6,319 bases of DNA from Clostridiales bacterium (GTDB lineage Bacteria; Bacillota; Clostridia; Lachnospirales; Lachnospiraceae): positions 2,386 to 8,704 of the forward strand of contig JAHZHG010000096.1 of NCBI GenBank assembly GCA_019420425.1, in the 5' to 3' direction. Shown here in pieces: positions 1 through 5,082 of this stretch. The notes under the pieces are model-generated. The model was not told where the DNA came from. It was given only the letters and a program-made list of their open reading frames with translations, and ran no database searches. A program made the translations under genes and the position numbers. Numbering within the stretch: position 1 is the stretch's first letter; each line of letters begins with the position of its first letter.

Positions 1-2
1 CC

Positions 3-134
3 CTGGTGTGCATCGGCGGCCTGATTTACGCTACGCTTTTGACCCTTTTTGTGGTACCGGTGCTCTATGACCTGATGAACCGGAAAAAAATGCGCGTGAT
101 TTCCAAAGAGGACCTGGAGATGACCAACGAATAA
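3..134 (+). CDS. C-terminal end of an RND-family efflux permease (5' truncated by window edge)
   Basis: Only the last 43 codons are present, ending in TAA at 132-134. The peptide opens inside a hydrophobic helix containing GGLIYATLLTLFVVPVLYDL, followed by a basic NRKK stretch and a short acidic cytoplasmic tail ending in DLEMTNE. This matches the last transmembrane helix of AcrB/HAE1-type resistance-nodulation-division permeases, where a T-L-x-V-V-P-V-x-Y pattern closes the twelfth helix. Such proteins are proton-driven exporters in the cytoplasmic membrane; the substrate cannot be judged from this fragment. A hairpin terminator 16 bases after the stop indicates that it ends its transcription unit and is not co-transcribed with the HAD gene. 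The family call rests on a short C-terminal signature, so a related RND lipid or peptide exporter is possible. Confidence 0.75.
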   Translation: MVCIGGLIYATLLTLFVVPVLYDLMNRKKMRVISKEDLEMTNE

Positions 135-150
135 AAAACACCTTGCAGAC

Positions 151-184
151 AGAGGGGAGGCAGCTTGCCTTTCCTCTTGTTTTT
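151..184 (+). terminator. Rho-independent terminator after the RND permease gene
   Basis: Arms 152-162 and 166-176 pair over 11 bp, including two G-U pairs, around a 3-base GCT loop, and one more A-T pair forms at 151/177. The tract TTGTTTTT (177-184) follows directly. It lies 16 bases after the RND stop codon, the expected place for an intrinsic terminator on the + strand. Confidence 0.8.
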
Positions 185-205
185 CCGGGGTGAAGCTGTT
201 AAAAT
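177..205 (+). promoter_or_regulatory. Probable sigma-A promoter for the HAD-GtrA unit
   Basis: A -35-like TTGTTT (177-182) is followed, after a 17-base spacer, by a -10 box TAAAAT (200-205). A TG dinucleotide one base before the -10 (197-198) gives an extended -10. Transcription would start near 212, about 40 bases before the GTG start. The -35 hexamer lies inside the T-tract of the preceding terminator. The -10 is good and the -35 is weak (4 of 6 bases), so this is a reasonable but unproven call. Confidence 0.45.
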
Positions 206-253
206 GGGTAACAGAGGGTTTAAGATTTCAGGAGGAAAGGTAAGGAAACAACA

Positions 254-907
254 GTGGACGCAGTGATATTTGACATGGATGGGGTCATTTTTGACTCGGA
301 AGCACTGGTAATGGAAACCTGGAAGACGGTTGCGGACAGACACGGGATAGCCGACATTGAAGAAACCTGCAAAGAATGCCTGGGGGTAAATTCTGCGACA
401 AGCCGCCGGATTTTTCAGAATCGGTATGGGAAGAGCTTTCCCTATGATGAGTACAAGCAGGAGATGGCAGCCCTGTTTCATGAGCGGGCAGCCGGAGGAA
501 AGCTGAAACAGAAGCCGGGGATAAGGGAGCTTTTAACCTTTCTGCAGGAACAGGGGATCCGGACGGCGGTGGCTTCGTCTACCCGAAGAGAGGTTGTGTG
601 CAGAGAACTGGAGGAGGGCGGCCTGCTGTCCTATTTCTCCCAGGTGGTCTGTGGGGACATGGTGGCCAGAAGCAAGCCAGAGCCGGACATTTTTTTGAAG
701 GCCTGTGCGATGCTGGACACCTTTCCTGAAAATGTATATGTGATTGAGGACTCCTACAACGGGATCCGCGCAGCCTACCGGGCGGGAATGCGGCCGATCA
801 TGGTGCCGGATCTGGCAGAACCGACGCAGGAGATGGAACAGCTGGCGGTGTGCATCCTGCCGTCTCTGACAGCGGTACAGCAGTATTTTGAACAAAAACT
901 GAAATAA
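254..907 (+). CDS. HAD-superfamily (subfamily IA) phosphatase, beta-PGM-like fold
   Basis: This 217-residue cytoplasmic hydrolase has all four HAD motifs: motif I FDMDGV with nucleophile Asp7 and acid/base Asp9, motif II around Ser108 (AVASST), motif III Lys141 in SKPEPDIF, and motif IV Glu165-Asp166 in IEDSYNGIRAAYRAG for magnesium. Residues about 15-80 form the helical C1 cap. GTG at 254 is the only possible start: an in-frame TAA lies at 221-223 and motif I begins within the first seven codons. AAGGA at 242-246 sits seven bases upstream of it; the better AGGAGG at 230-235 is 18 bases away, rather far. The family includes sugar-phosphate phosphatases and beta-phosphoglucomutases. By eye, the mutase cap histidine (His20 in Lactococcus lactis beta-PGM) is Val19 here and the GVSR loop is replaced by GVNSATSR, so a phosphatase on an unknown phosphometabolite is more likely. 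It is followed 11 bases later by the GtrA-like gene, in one operon. Confidence 0.88.
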   Translation: MDAVIFDMDGVIFDSEALVMETWKTVADRHGIADIEETCKECLGVNSATSRRIFQNRYGKSFPYDEYKQEMAALFHERAAGGKLKQKPGIRELLTFLQEQGIRTAVASSTRREVVCRELEEGGLLSYFSQVVCGDMVARSKPEPDIFLKACAMLDTFPENVYVIEDSYNGIRAAYRAGMRPIMVPDLAEPTQEMEQLAVCILPSLTAVQQYFEQKLK

Positions 908-918
908 AGGGAGCAGCT

Positions 919-1353
919 ATGGGACAGCTAAAGGAATTGTATCAGAAGTATAAGGAGATCATCAATTATCTAATCGTGGGCGGTTTGACCACCGTGGTCA
1001 GCATGGCGGTGTATTACGGCTGTGTATTCACCTTCCTGAATCCCGATTCACCGATCCAGCTGCAGGCGGCGAATATCCTTTCGTGGATTGCGGCGGTGAC
1101 CTTTGCCTATTTCACCAACCGGAAATATGTATTTGAGAGTGAAAACGAGGAACGGTTAAAGGAAGCCGCGGCGTTTTACGGCTCCAGGGTGACGACGCTG
1201 CTGCTCGATATGGGCTGTATGTTTTTGATGGTCACCGTATGCGGGCTGAATGACAAAATCGCGAAAATTTTCGTTCAGGTAATTGTGACGGTGGGAAACT
1301 ATATTCTGAGCAAATTCCTGGTATTCCGGAATCCGGAAAAAAAAAGAAAATAG
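919..1353 (+). CDS. GtrA-like family membrane protein
   Basis: This 144-residue integral membrane protein has four predicted transmembrane helices, at about residues 15-39, 46-66, 88-108 and 115-136. The start of helix 1 reads INYLIVGGLTT, helix 2 ends in FAYFTNRKYVF, and helix 4 ends in NYILSKFLVF; these are hallmarks of the GtrA/DPMS family. Members are thought to help move or present lipid-linked sugars (undecaprenyl-phosphate-glucose in O-antigen or teichoic-acid glycosylation), but many stand-alone copies have no proven role. The N and C termini are basic (KKRK at the end), consistent with cytoplasmic ends. The start ATG has AAGGGAG (907-913) six bases upstream, overlapping the stop of the HAD gene, so the two are translated from one message. 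No glycosyltransferase is nearby, so its partner is unknown. Confidence 0.85.
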   Translation: MGQLKELYQKYKEIINYLIVGGLTTVVSMAVYYGCVFTFLNPDSPIQLQAANILSWIAAVTFAYFTNRKYVFESENEERLKEAAAFYGSRVTTLLLDMGCMFLMVTVCGLNDKIAKIFVQVIVTVGNYILSKFLVFRNPEKKRK

Positions 1354-1354
1354 G

Positions 1355-1399
1355 AAAAACGGCTGCGGCAGCTCTCCTTGCTGTCGCAGCCGTTTTTTT
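1355..1399 (+). terminator. Strong, probably bidirectional terminator between convergent genes
   Basis: Arms 1355-1371 and 1381-1397 pair over 17 bp (one G-T) around a 9-base loop, with core ACGGCTGCG / CGCAGCCGT. On the + strand the stem runs into seven T residues (1393-1399), ending the HAD-GtrA unit one base after its stop codon. On the minus strand the complementary run is five T residues, so the same hairpin can also end the GH65 message, whose stop codon is 17 bases away. Confidence 0.9.
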
Positions 1400-1413
1400 G
1401 TATCATAGCTTCG

Positions 1414-3684
1414 TTAAGCCAGCGGAACAGTCAGGCGGTCATTTACTTCGTAAACCGTACCGCGTACCTTCAGGCTGAGCCCTTCTCCCTCCAGAATCTG
1501 GCAGGTAAAGGAATCCCGGGTGAAGGAGATATTCAGCAGCCGGCCGCGATAAAGGAGGTGGAAGCCCACGCTGTTCCAGCATTCCGGGCAGGCGGGATTA
1601 AAGGCCAGGTATTCTCCGTGGAAATTCAGCCCCGCAAATCCGTGCACAATGGCCAGCCAGGAGCCTGCCATGCTGGTGATATGAAGGCCGTCGTCGGTGT
1701 CATCATTAAAGTTATCCAGATCCAGACGGGCGGCCCGTTTGTACAGCCGGTAGGCATCCTGCGTATTTCCGCAGTGGGAGGCAACTACACTGTACATACT
1801 CGGCGACAGCGAGGATTCATGGACAGTCATCGGCTCATAGAAGTCAAAATTCACCTTTTTCTGCTCTGCCGAAAAGCGGTCGGGGAAGTAGTAAAAGCCA
1901 AGGATGACATCCGCCTGCTTGATGTAGCAGGAGCGCAGAATACGGTCCCAGGACCAGTGCTTACACAGCGGCAGTTCTTCTTCCGGAATGGCGCTCACCG
2001 GAAGCAGCTCCTTGTCCAGATAGCCGTCCTGCTGGATGATCAGCCCGTCCTCACGTGTGGTTCCCATGTACATTTTTGCGGAAACCTTTCGGAAGAGGTC
2101 CAGCTCTTCCTCCGCAACGGCCGCGTGATATTTTTCGATATTTTCCAGTGTATAGTCAATGCACCATTTGGCCATGTAGTTCGTCAGCCAGTTGTTGTTG
2201 ACGTTATTCTCATATTCATTGGGCGCACTCACGCCGAGGAGCATATAGCAGTCCTTTGCCGCGTTGTAGCTGCAGCGGCTTACCCAGAAGCGGGAAACCT
2301 CCAGCATAACGGACAGGCCAAAATCCCGGATATACGTTTCATCCCCGGTGTACTGGGTATAGCAGTAAATCGCGTATACCATGGCGGCGTTTCGGTGAAG
2401 TTCCTCAAAGGTAATTTCCCATTCGTTATGGCACTCCTCCCCGTTAAACGTAACCATGGGATAAAGCGCACCCTTCATGCCGATTTTTGCCGCATTTTCC
2501 TTTGCCTTTTCCAGGGTATTGTAGCGGAAAAGCAGAAGATTCCTGGCTACCTCGGGGCCGGCGGTGGCAAGGTACATCGGGAAGCAGTAGCCCTCCGTGT
2601 CGTAGTAGGCAGCACCGCCGTATTTTTCACCGGTAAAGCCCTTGGGCCCGACGTTCAGCCGGGCGTCCGTGCCGTCATAGGTATTCCAGAGATGGAACAG
2701 GTTAAAGCGGATTCCTTGCTGGGCGTCGTCGTCGCCTTCGATTACAACGTCGCACATGCGCCAACGCCTCTCCCAGGCAGACGCCTGCTCGCGGACAAGA
2801 AAGCTGTGTCCGGCAGAGACGGCAGAGGAAAGCAGGCGGTCGGCCGTATCGGGCAGGTCCTGCACGGCATAGTCCCTGGAGGTCACCACAGAAACGGTCT
2901 TGTGCAGAGAAGCAGAGGCGCCGGGAACGGCGGCGAAGCGCCAGCTCCGTACAGCCTGCAGCTCATTTACCGTATCGGAGCAGGAACAAGCCCCGGCATT
3001 GGCGGAGAGATCGCAGGAAGTCTCAGCCTTCATGCAGATGGTAAAGCGTTCAATAGCAAAGTCGTTTTCCTTGGTGCGGGCGGTGAGCGTCAGGCGGTCA
3101 TCCGCGCCGGTGTGCAGGATCTCCCAGAATTTTTCGCCGTAGTTGGCATCACGGTTCGTCACATCTCCGTCCAGGCTGGATTTTATTTCCACTTCCCCCG
3201 TATAGTCGATGCTGGTAAACTGATAGGTAAGGACAGCGATCTCCCTCCGGGCGATGGAAAAGAAACGTGAGGATTCCACGGTAAAGGAACCCTTTTCGGT
3301 ATGTACGGTCATTTTGCGGGTCATGATGCCGTTCAGCAGATCGACCTCGCGGTAAGAGGAGGTAAGCTCTGCTTTGGCCAGATCGAAGCGGACGCCGTCC
3401 AGATAGAGATCAAAAGAAAGAAAGTCCGGGGCGTTGATGACCTTTCCATAGTAGCGGGGATAGCCGTTTTTCCACCAGCCCACCCGGGTTTTGTCGGGAA
3501 CCCAGACCCCGGCGATATAGGTACCCTTCAGGGAATCGCCGGTATAGTATTCCTCGTAGTTCCCCCTGCAGCCCATATAGCCGTTTCCCAGGCTGGTGAT
3601 GGATTCAGCCAGCTGGTTGCGCGGATGCTCGATTTTGGTCTGTATGATTTTGGATGGATGAATAGTTTCAAAGATTGGTTTCAT
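1414..3684 (-). CDS. mapA: GH65 glycoside phosphorylase, probably maltose phosphorylase
   Basis: This 756-residue cytoplasmic enzyme catalyses reversible phosphorolysis of an alpha-glucoside; for maltose the products are beta-D-glucose 1-phosphate and glucose (EC 2.4.1.8). Residues about 1-270 form the N-terminal beta-sandwich, about 325-690 the (alpha/alpha)6 catalytic barrel, and the tail the small C-terminal sheet. Glu490 in APNEYENNVNNNW is the general acid (Glu487 in the Lactobacillus brevis enzyme). His668 in DGLHITSMAG belongs to the phosphate site (His671 there). The acceptor-loop sequence HNEWEITFE (419-427) matches the loop known to set maltose specificity in L. acidophilus maltose phosphorylase; trehalose and kojibiose phosphorylases carry different loops. 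HWSWDRILRSC (576-586) is also typical. Start choice: an ATG at 3699 overlaps the ribosome binding site GGGAGGG, whereas the ATG at 3684 has that site six bases upstream, so 3684 is preferred. The gene has its own promoter and candidate operator. Nigerose or another alpha-diglucoside cannot be fully excluded. Confidence 0.9.
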   Translation of the reverse strand: MKPIFETIHPSKIIQTKIEHPRNQLAESITSLGNGYMGCRGNYEEYYTGDSLKGTYIAGVWVPDKTRVGWWKNGYPRYYGKVINAPDFLSFDLYLDGVRFDLAKAELTSSYREVDLLNGIMTRKMTVHTEKGSFTVESSRFFSIARREIAVLTYQFTSIDYTGEVEIKSSLDGDVTNRDANYGEKFWEILHTGADDRLTLTARTKENDFAIERFTICMKAETSCDLSANAGACSCSDTVNELQAVRSWRFAAVPGASASLHKTVSVVTSRDYAVQDLPDTADRLLSSAVSAGHSFLVREQASAWERRWRMCDVVIEGDDDAQQGIRFNLFHLWNTYDGTDARLNVGPKGFTGEKYGGAAYYDTEGYCFPMYLATAGPEVARNLLLFRYNTLEKAKENAAKIGMKGALYPMVTFNGEECHNEWEITFEELHRNAAMVYAIYCYTQYTGDETYIRDFGLSVMLEVSRFWVSRCSYNAAKDCYMLLGVSAPNEYENNVNNNWLTNYMAKWCIDYTLENIEKYHAAVAEEELDLFRKVSAKMYMGTTREDGLIIQQDGYLDKELLPVSAIPEEELPLCKHWSWDRILRSCYIKQADVILGFYYFPDRFSAEQKKVNFDFYEPMTVHESSLSPSMYSVVASHCGNTQDAYRLYKRAARLDLDNFNDDTDDGLHITSMAGSWLAIVHGFAGLNFHGEYLAFNPACPECWNSVGFHLLYRGRLLNISFTRDSFTCQILEGEGLSLKVRGTVYEVNDRLTVPLA

Positions 3685-3690
3685 GCAAGT

Positions 3691-3697
3691 CCCTCCC
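3691..3697 (-). promoter_or_regulatory. Ribosome binding site deciding the GH65 start
   Basis: Read on the minus strand, GGGAGGG lies six bases before the ATG at 3684-3682. The upstream in-frame ATG (3699-3697) shares its last base with this site and has no ribosome binding site of its own, which excludes the five-residue-longer protein beginning MGGTC. Confidence 0.85.
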
Positions 3698-3726
3698 ATA
3701 CGCTTAAAATGAATTCTCGAAAAAAT

Positions 3727-3746
3727 GCGATAAATTATCGATAATT
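3727..3746. promoter_or_regulatory. Candidate LacI-family operator at the GH65 promoter
   Basis: A 14-bp perfect palindrome AATTATCGATAATT (3733-3746) has the central CG typical of LacI-family operators. It spans the predicted transcription start of the GH65 gene, an arrangement that would block transcription when occupied. With its left flank (GCGAT) it shares 17 of 18 positions with the element at 4947-4964. A second overlapping palindrome, CGATAA-A-TTATCG, covers 3728-3740. Assignment to the LacI protein encoded at 3828-4826 is inferred from proximity and the repeat. Confidence 0.7.
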
Positions 3747-3748
3747 AG

Positions 3749-3778
3749 AATGTACCATGACGCAGAAGGAAATGTCAA
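3749..3778 (-). promoter_or_regulatory. Promoter of the GH65 gene
   Basis: On the minus strand a consensus -35 TTGACA (3778-3773) is followed, after 18 bases, by TACATT (3754-3749), with TG one base before it (extended -10). Transcription is expected to start near 3742, inside the palindromic operator candidate, leaving a leader of about 58 bases before the ATG. The -35 is perfect; the -10 matches at 4 of 6 positions. Confidence 0.65.
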
Positions 3779-3783
3779 TAGGA

Positions 3784-3813
3784 AAACAAAAAAAGACCGC
3801 AGAACTGCGGTCT
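3784..3813 (-). terminator. Rho-independent terminator of the LacI-family gene
   Basis: Arms 3794-3802 and 3805-3813 (AGACCGCAG / CTGCGGTCT) form a short GC-rich hairpin; sterically about 8 bp with a GAAC loop. On the minus strand it is followed by seven T, one G and four T (down to 3783). It starts 15 bases after the regulator stop codon and lies just upstream of the GH65 -35 box, so the two minus-strand genes are mostly separate transcription units. Confidence 0.85.
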
Positions 3814-3827
3814 GGTAAAACAGAGAA

Positions 3828-4826
3828 TTATTTTTCTGCCCTTTTTGCTGCGGGAGCGGTGGACTGGCGCACCATCAGATGTGCCGGTTCGATCAGATGT
3901 ACGCTTTTCCCGTTGTTCAGCAGATCCTGCAGGCAGTAGAAGGACTGGTGCCCGACGTCTTTGATTTTAATCCGTATGGTGGTCAGCGTGGGTGAGACAT
4001 AGGTGGAAAGGGCAATCTCGTCAAAGCCGGTGATGCTGATATCTTCGGGGACACAATAGCCTGCAGCCTGCAGGGCACGCATGGCGCCGATGGCCATTAG
4101 ATCGCTGGCGCAGACCAGCGCGGTCACGCCTGCCCGGGCCAGCTCCAGCGCGCAGGTCCCGCCTGAGCTTTCGGTAAAATCCCCGCTTCTGACCAAACGG
4201 GCATCAAAGGCGATATGGTTGACCGCCAGGCCGCTCACATAGCCGGCGAAGCGTTCGTCACTGATCACGCTGCCCGGCTCTCCGTTGATAAAGCCGATTT
4301 TGGTGTGGCCCAGCTGGGCGAGATGGGTGACCACCATACCGAGTCCGTTTAAATTGTCCGAGGTTATGCAGGAGATGTTGGGACGGTCCACAAAATTGTC
4401 TACCAAAATGGTGGGGTACTTCATTTCCGTAAGCTGCTGGTATGGACTGCTCTTTGCGTTTAGCCCGAGAATCAGGCAGCCGATACACTGGTTCTGCTCC
4501 AGAATCTCGTTATAGGTAAGGGAGCTGTCAGGGGCTTCGTTGCGGATAATGACCTGGTATCCGTTTCTGGTGGCCAGGGCCTTGAAGGCCAGCATTACCT
4601 CGTAAAGATAATAGATAACATGAGGAACCTCCGGATGCTCGATAAACACGCATAGCTGCCGGTCGGCAGCGGGTCTGCGGGCAGACCGCGTATAGCCCAT
4701 TTGGCGGGCGGTTTCCAGAATCTGCTCCTTGGTTGCTTCACTGATGTCCGCAGCGCCGTTAAACGCCTTATATACTGTGCTGATGCTGATGCCCATGTGT
4801 TCTGCAATATCTTTGATCTTTACCAT
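3828..4826 (-). CDS. LacI/GalR-family transcriptional regulator, likely of the alpha-glucoside genes
   Basis: This 332-residue DNA-binding regulator has an N-terminal helix-turn-helix at residues 4-23 (IKDIAEHMGISISTVYKAF), followed by NGAADIS and a third helix to about residue 45. A periplasmic-binding-protein-like sensor domain runs from about 57 to 322. Family landmarks there are D143-N144, S156-D157-N158, GHTKIGFI (173-180), R192-x-x-G-Y, CASDLMAIGAMRAL (239-252) and ITGFDE (265-270). The start chosen is the ATG at 4826, giving MVKIKDIAE. A longer reading to 4907 would begin within the predicted -35 box and so cannot be transcribed. GGAG lies 9 bases upstream of the chosen start. The sequence between the headpiece and sensor (46-58, TRSARRPAADRQL) is shorter than the usual hinge and lacks the canonical A-R-x-L helix. 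Lying between the GH65 and binding-protein genes, each carrying the same operator-like element, it probably represses both until an alpha-glucoside or derived sugar appears; the effector is unknown. Confidence 0.88.
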   Translation of the reverse strand: MVKIKDIAEHMGISISTVYKAFNGAADISEATKEQILETARQMGYTRSARRPAADRQLCVFIEHPEVPHVIYYLYEVMLAFKALATRNGYQVIIRNEAPDSSLTYNEILEQNQCIGCLILGLNAKSSPYQQLTEMKYPTILVDNFVDRPNISCITSDNLNGLGMVVTHLAQLGHTKIGFINGEPGSVISDERFAGYVSGLAVNHIAFDARLVRSGDFTESSGGTCALELARAGVTALVCASDLMAIGAMRALQAAGYCVPEDISITGFDEIALSTYVSPTLTTIRIKIKDVGHQSFYCLQDLLNNGKSVHLIEPAHLMVRQSTAPAAKRAEK

Positions 4827-4878
4827 CTGAACTTTCTCCGTTTCTGACAAGAACTGAAATAAGATCTTAACTAATGGT

Positions 4879-4907
4879 AATATAACATATCCAGAATGTG
4901 AAGTCAA
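4879..4907 (-). promoter_or_regulatory. Promoter of the LacI-family gene
   Basis: Read on the minus strand, TTGACT (4907-4902), a 17-base spacer and TATATT (4884-4879), with TG one base before the -10. Transcription should start near 4872, giving a leader of about 45 bases. The shared operator element is about 40 bp upstream of this -35, so direct autorepression by promoter occlusion is not evident. Confidence 0.75.
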
Positions 4908-4935
4908 AAAATTATTTTACGCCAAAAATAATTTT
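4908..4935. repeat. AT-rich inverted repeat in the divergent promoter region
   Basis: Arms AAAATTATTTT (4908-4918) and AAAATAATTTT (4925-4935) are exact inverted repeats of 11 bp separated by six bases (ACGCCA). It abuts the -35 box of the regulator gene and lies 12 bases before the candidate operator. It could act as an UP-type promoter element or a protein binding site; low complexity makes chance pairing possible. Confidence 0.4.
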
Positions 4936-4946
4936 GAAAATAGATA

Positions 4947-4967
4947 GCGACAAATTATCGATAAAAT
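4947..4967. promoter_or_regulatory. Candidate LacI-family operator upstream of the binding-protein promoter
   Basis: This is the second copy of the element GCGA-Y-AAATTATCGATAA (4947-4964), with C at the variable position. The inner palindrome TTATCGATAA (4955-4964) is intact, but the outer right half is AAAAT instead of AATTA, so symmetry is poorer than in the GH65 copy. The core ends seven bases before the -35 box, and a repressor dimer bound here would be expected to crowd or cover -35. Confidence 0.65.
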
Positions 4968-4970
4968 ATG

Positions 4971-4999
4971 TTGACATTGTAGAGAAACGATGCTAAAAT
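4971..4999 (+). promoter_or_regulatory. Strong promoter of the sugar-binding-protein operon
   Basis: Consensus TTGACA (4971-4976), an optimal 17-base spacer and TAAAAT (4994-4999), with TG at 4991-4992 forming an extended -10. Transcription should begin near 5006, giving a 5' leader of about 77 bases. It is the best promoter match in the window, as expected for an abundant binding protein. Confidence 0.85.
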
Positions 5000-5019
5000 G
5001 AAACATATATTGAGAATAG

Positions 5020-5039
5020 TTCACAAAAAAAATTGTGAA
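5020..5039 (+). repeat. Small hairpin or palindrome in the binding-protein leader
   Basis: TTCACAA (5020-5026) and TTGTGAA (5033-5039) are perfect inverted repeats around AAAAAA. In RNA this gives a 7-bp stem, extendable by a G-U pair, near the 5' end of the leader; in DNA it is a 20-bp dyad about 15 bases past the predicted transcription start. It is not a terminator, having no T-tract after it. It may stabilise the message or bind a second regulator. Confidence 0.4.
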
Positions 5040-5082
5040 TACGGCAGCGAAAGCAGCAAAATGGAGAAGGAGGATTCTGAAC

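Noticed and set aside
204..266. Short + strand frame beginning ATG at 204, overlapping the HAD start
   Set aside because: Only 20 codons, no ribosome binding site, and its ATG is part of the predicted -10 box; not a credible leader peptide.
65..481. Minus-strand open frame of 138 codons across the RND-HAD boundary
   Set aside because: It runs through a terminator hairpin and overlaps two supported + strand genes, and the peptide has no family resemblance.
1378..3270. Very long open frame (about 630 codons) on the + strand opposite the GH65 gene
   Set aside because: It is fully antisense to a gene with clear family motifs, the peptide shows no recognisable domain, it starts inside a terminator loop without a ribosome binding site, and such shadows are common opposite long GC-rich genes.
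3757..3939. 60-codon + strand frame between the GH65 and LacI-family genes
   Set aside because: It covers the lacI-type terminator and the antisense end of the regulator gene, has low-complexity composition and no supported ribosome binding site.
4827..4907. N-terminal extension of the LacI-family protein to an upstream start at 4907
   Set aside because: The extension spans the predicted -10 and -35 boxes and precedes the normal headpiece start; the ATG at 4826 has a ribosome binding site and fits family length.
4981..4996. Possible catabolite-response (cre) site around the -10 of the binding-protein promoter
   Set aside because: The CG core is present but at least three key positions of TGWAANCGNTNWCA do not match, so CcpA control cannot be claimed from this sequence.
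5035..5082. GTG start at 5035 for the binding protein
   Set aside because: It would put 16 basic residues before the signal peptide and lies in a leader hairpin; ATG at 5083 has AAGGAGG at good spacing.
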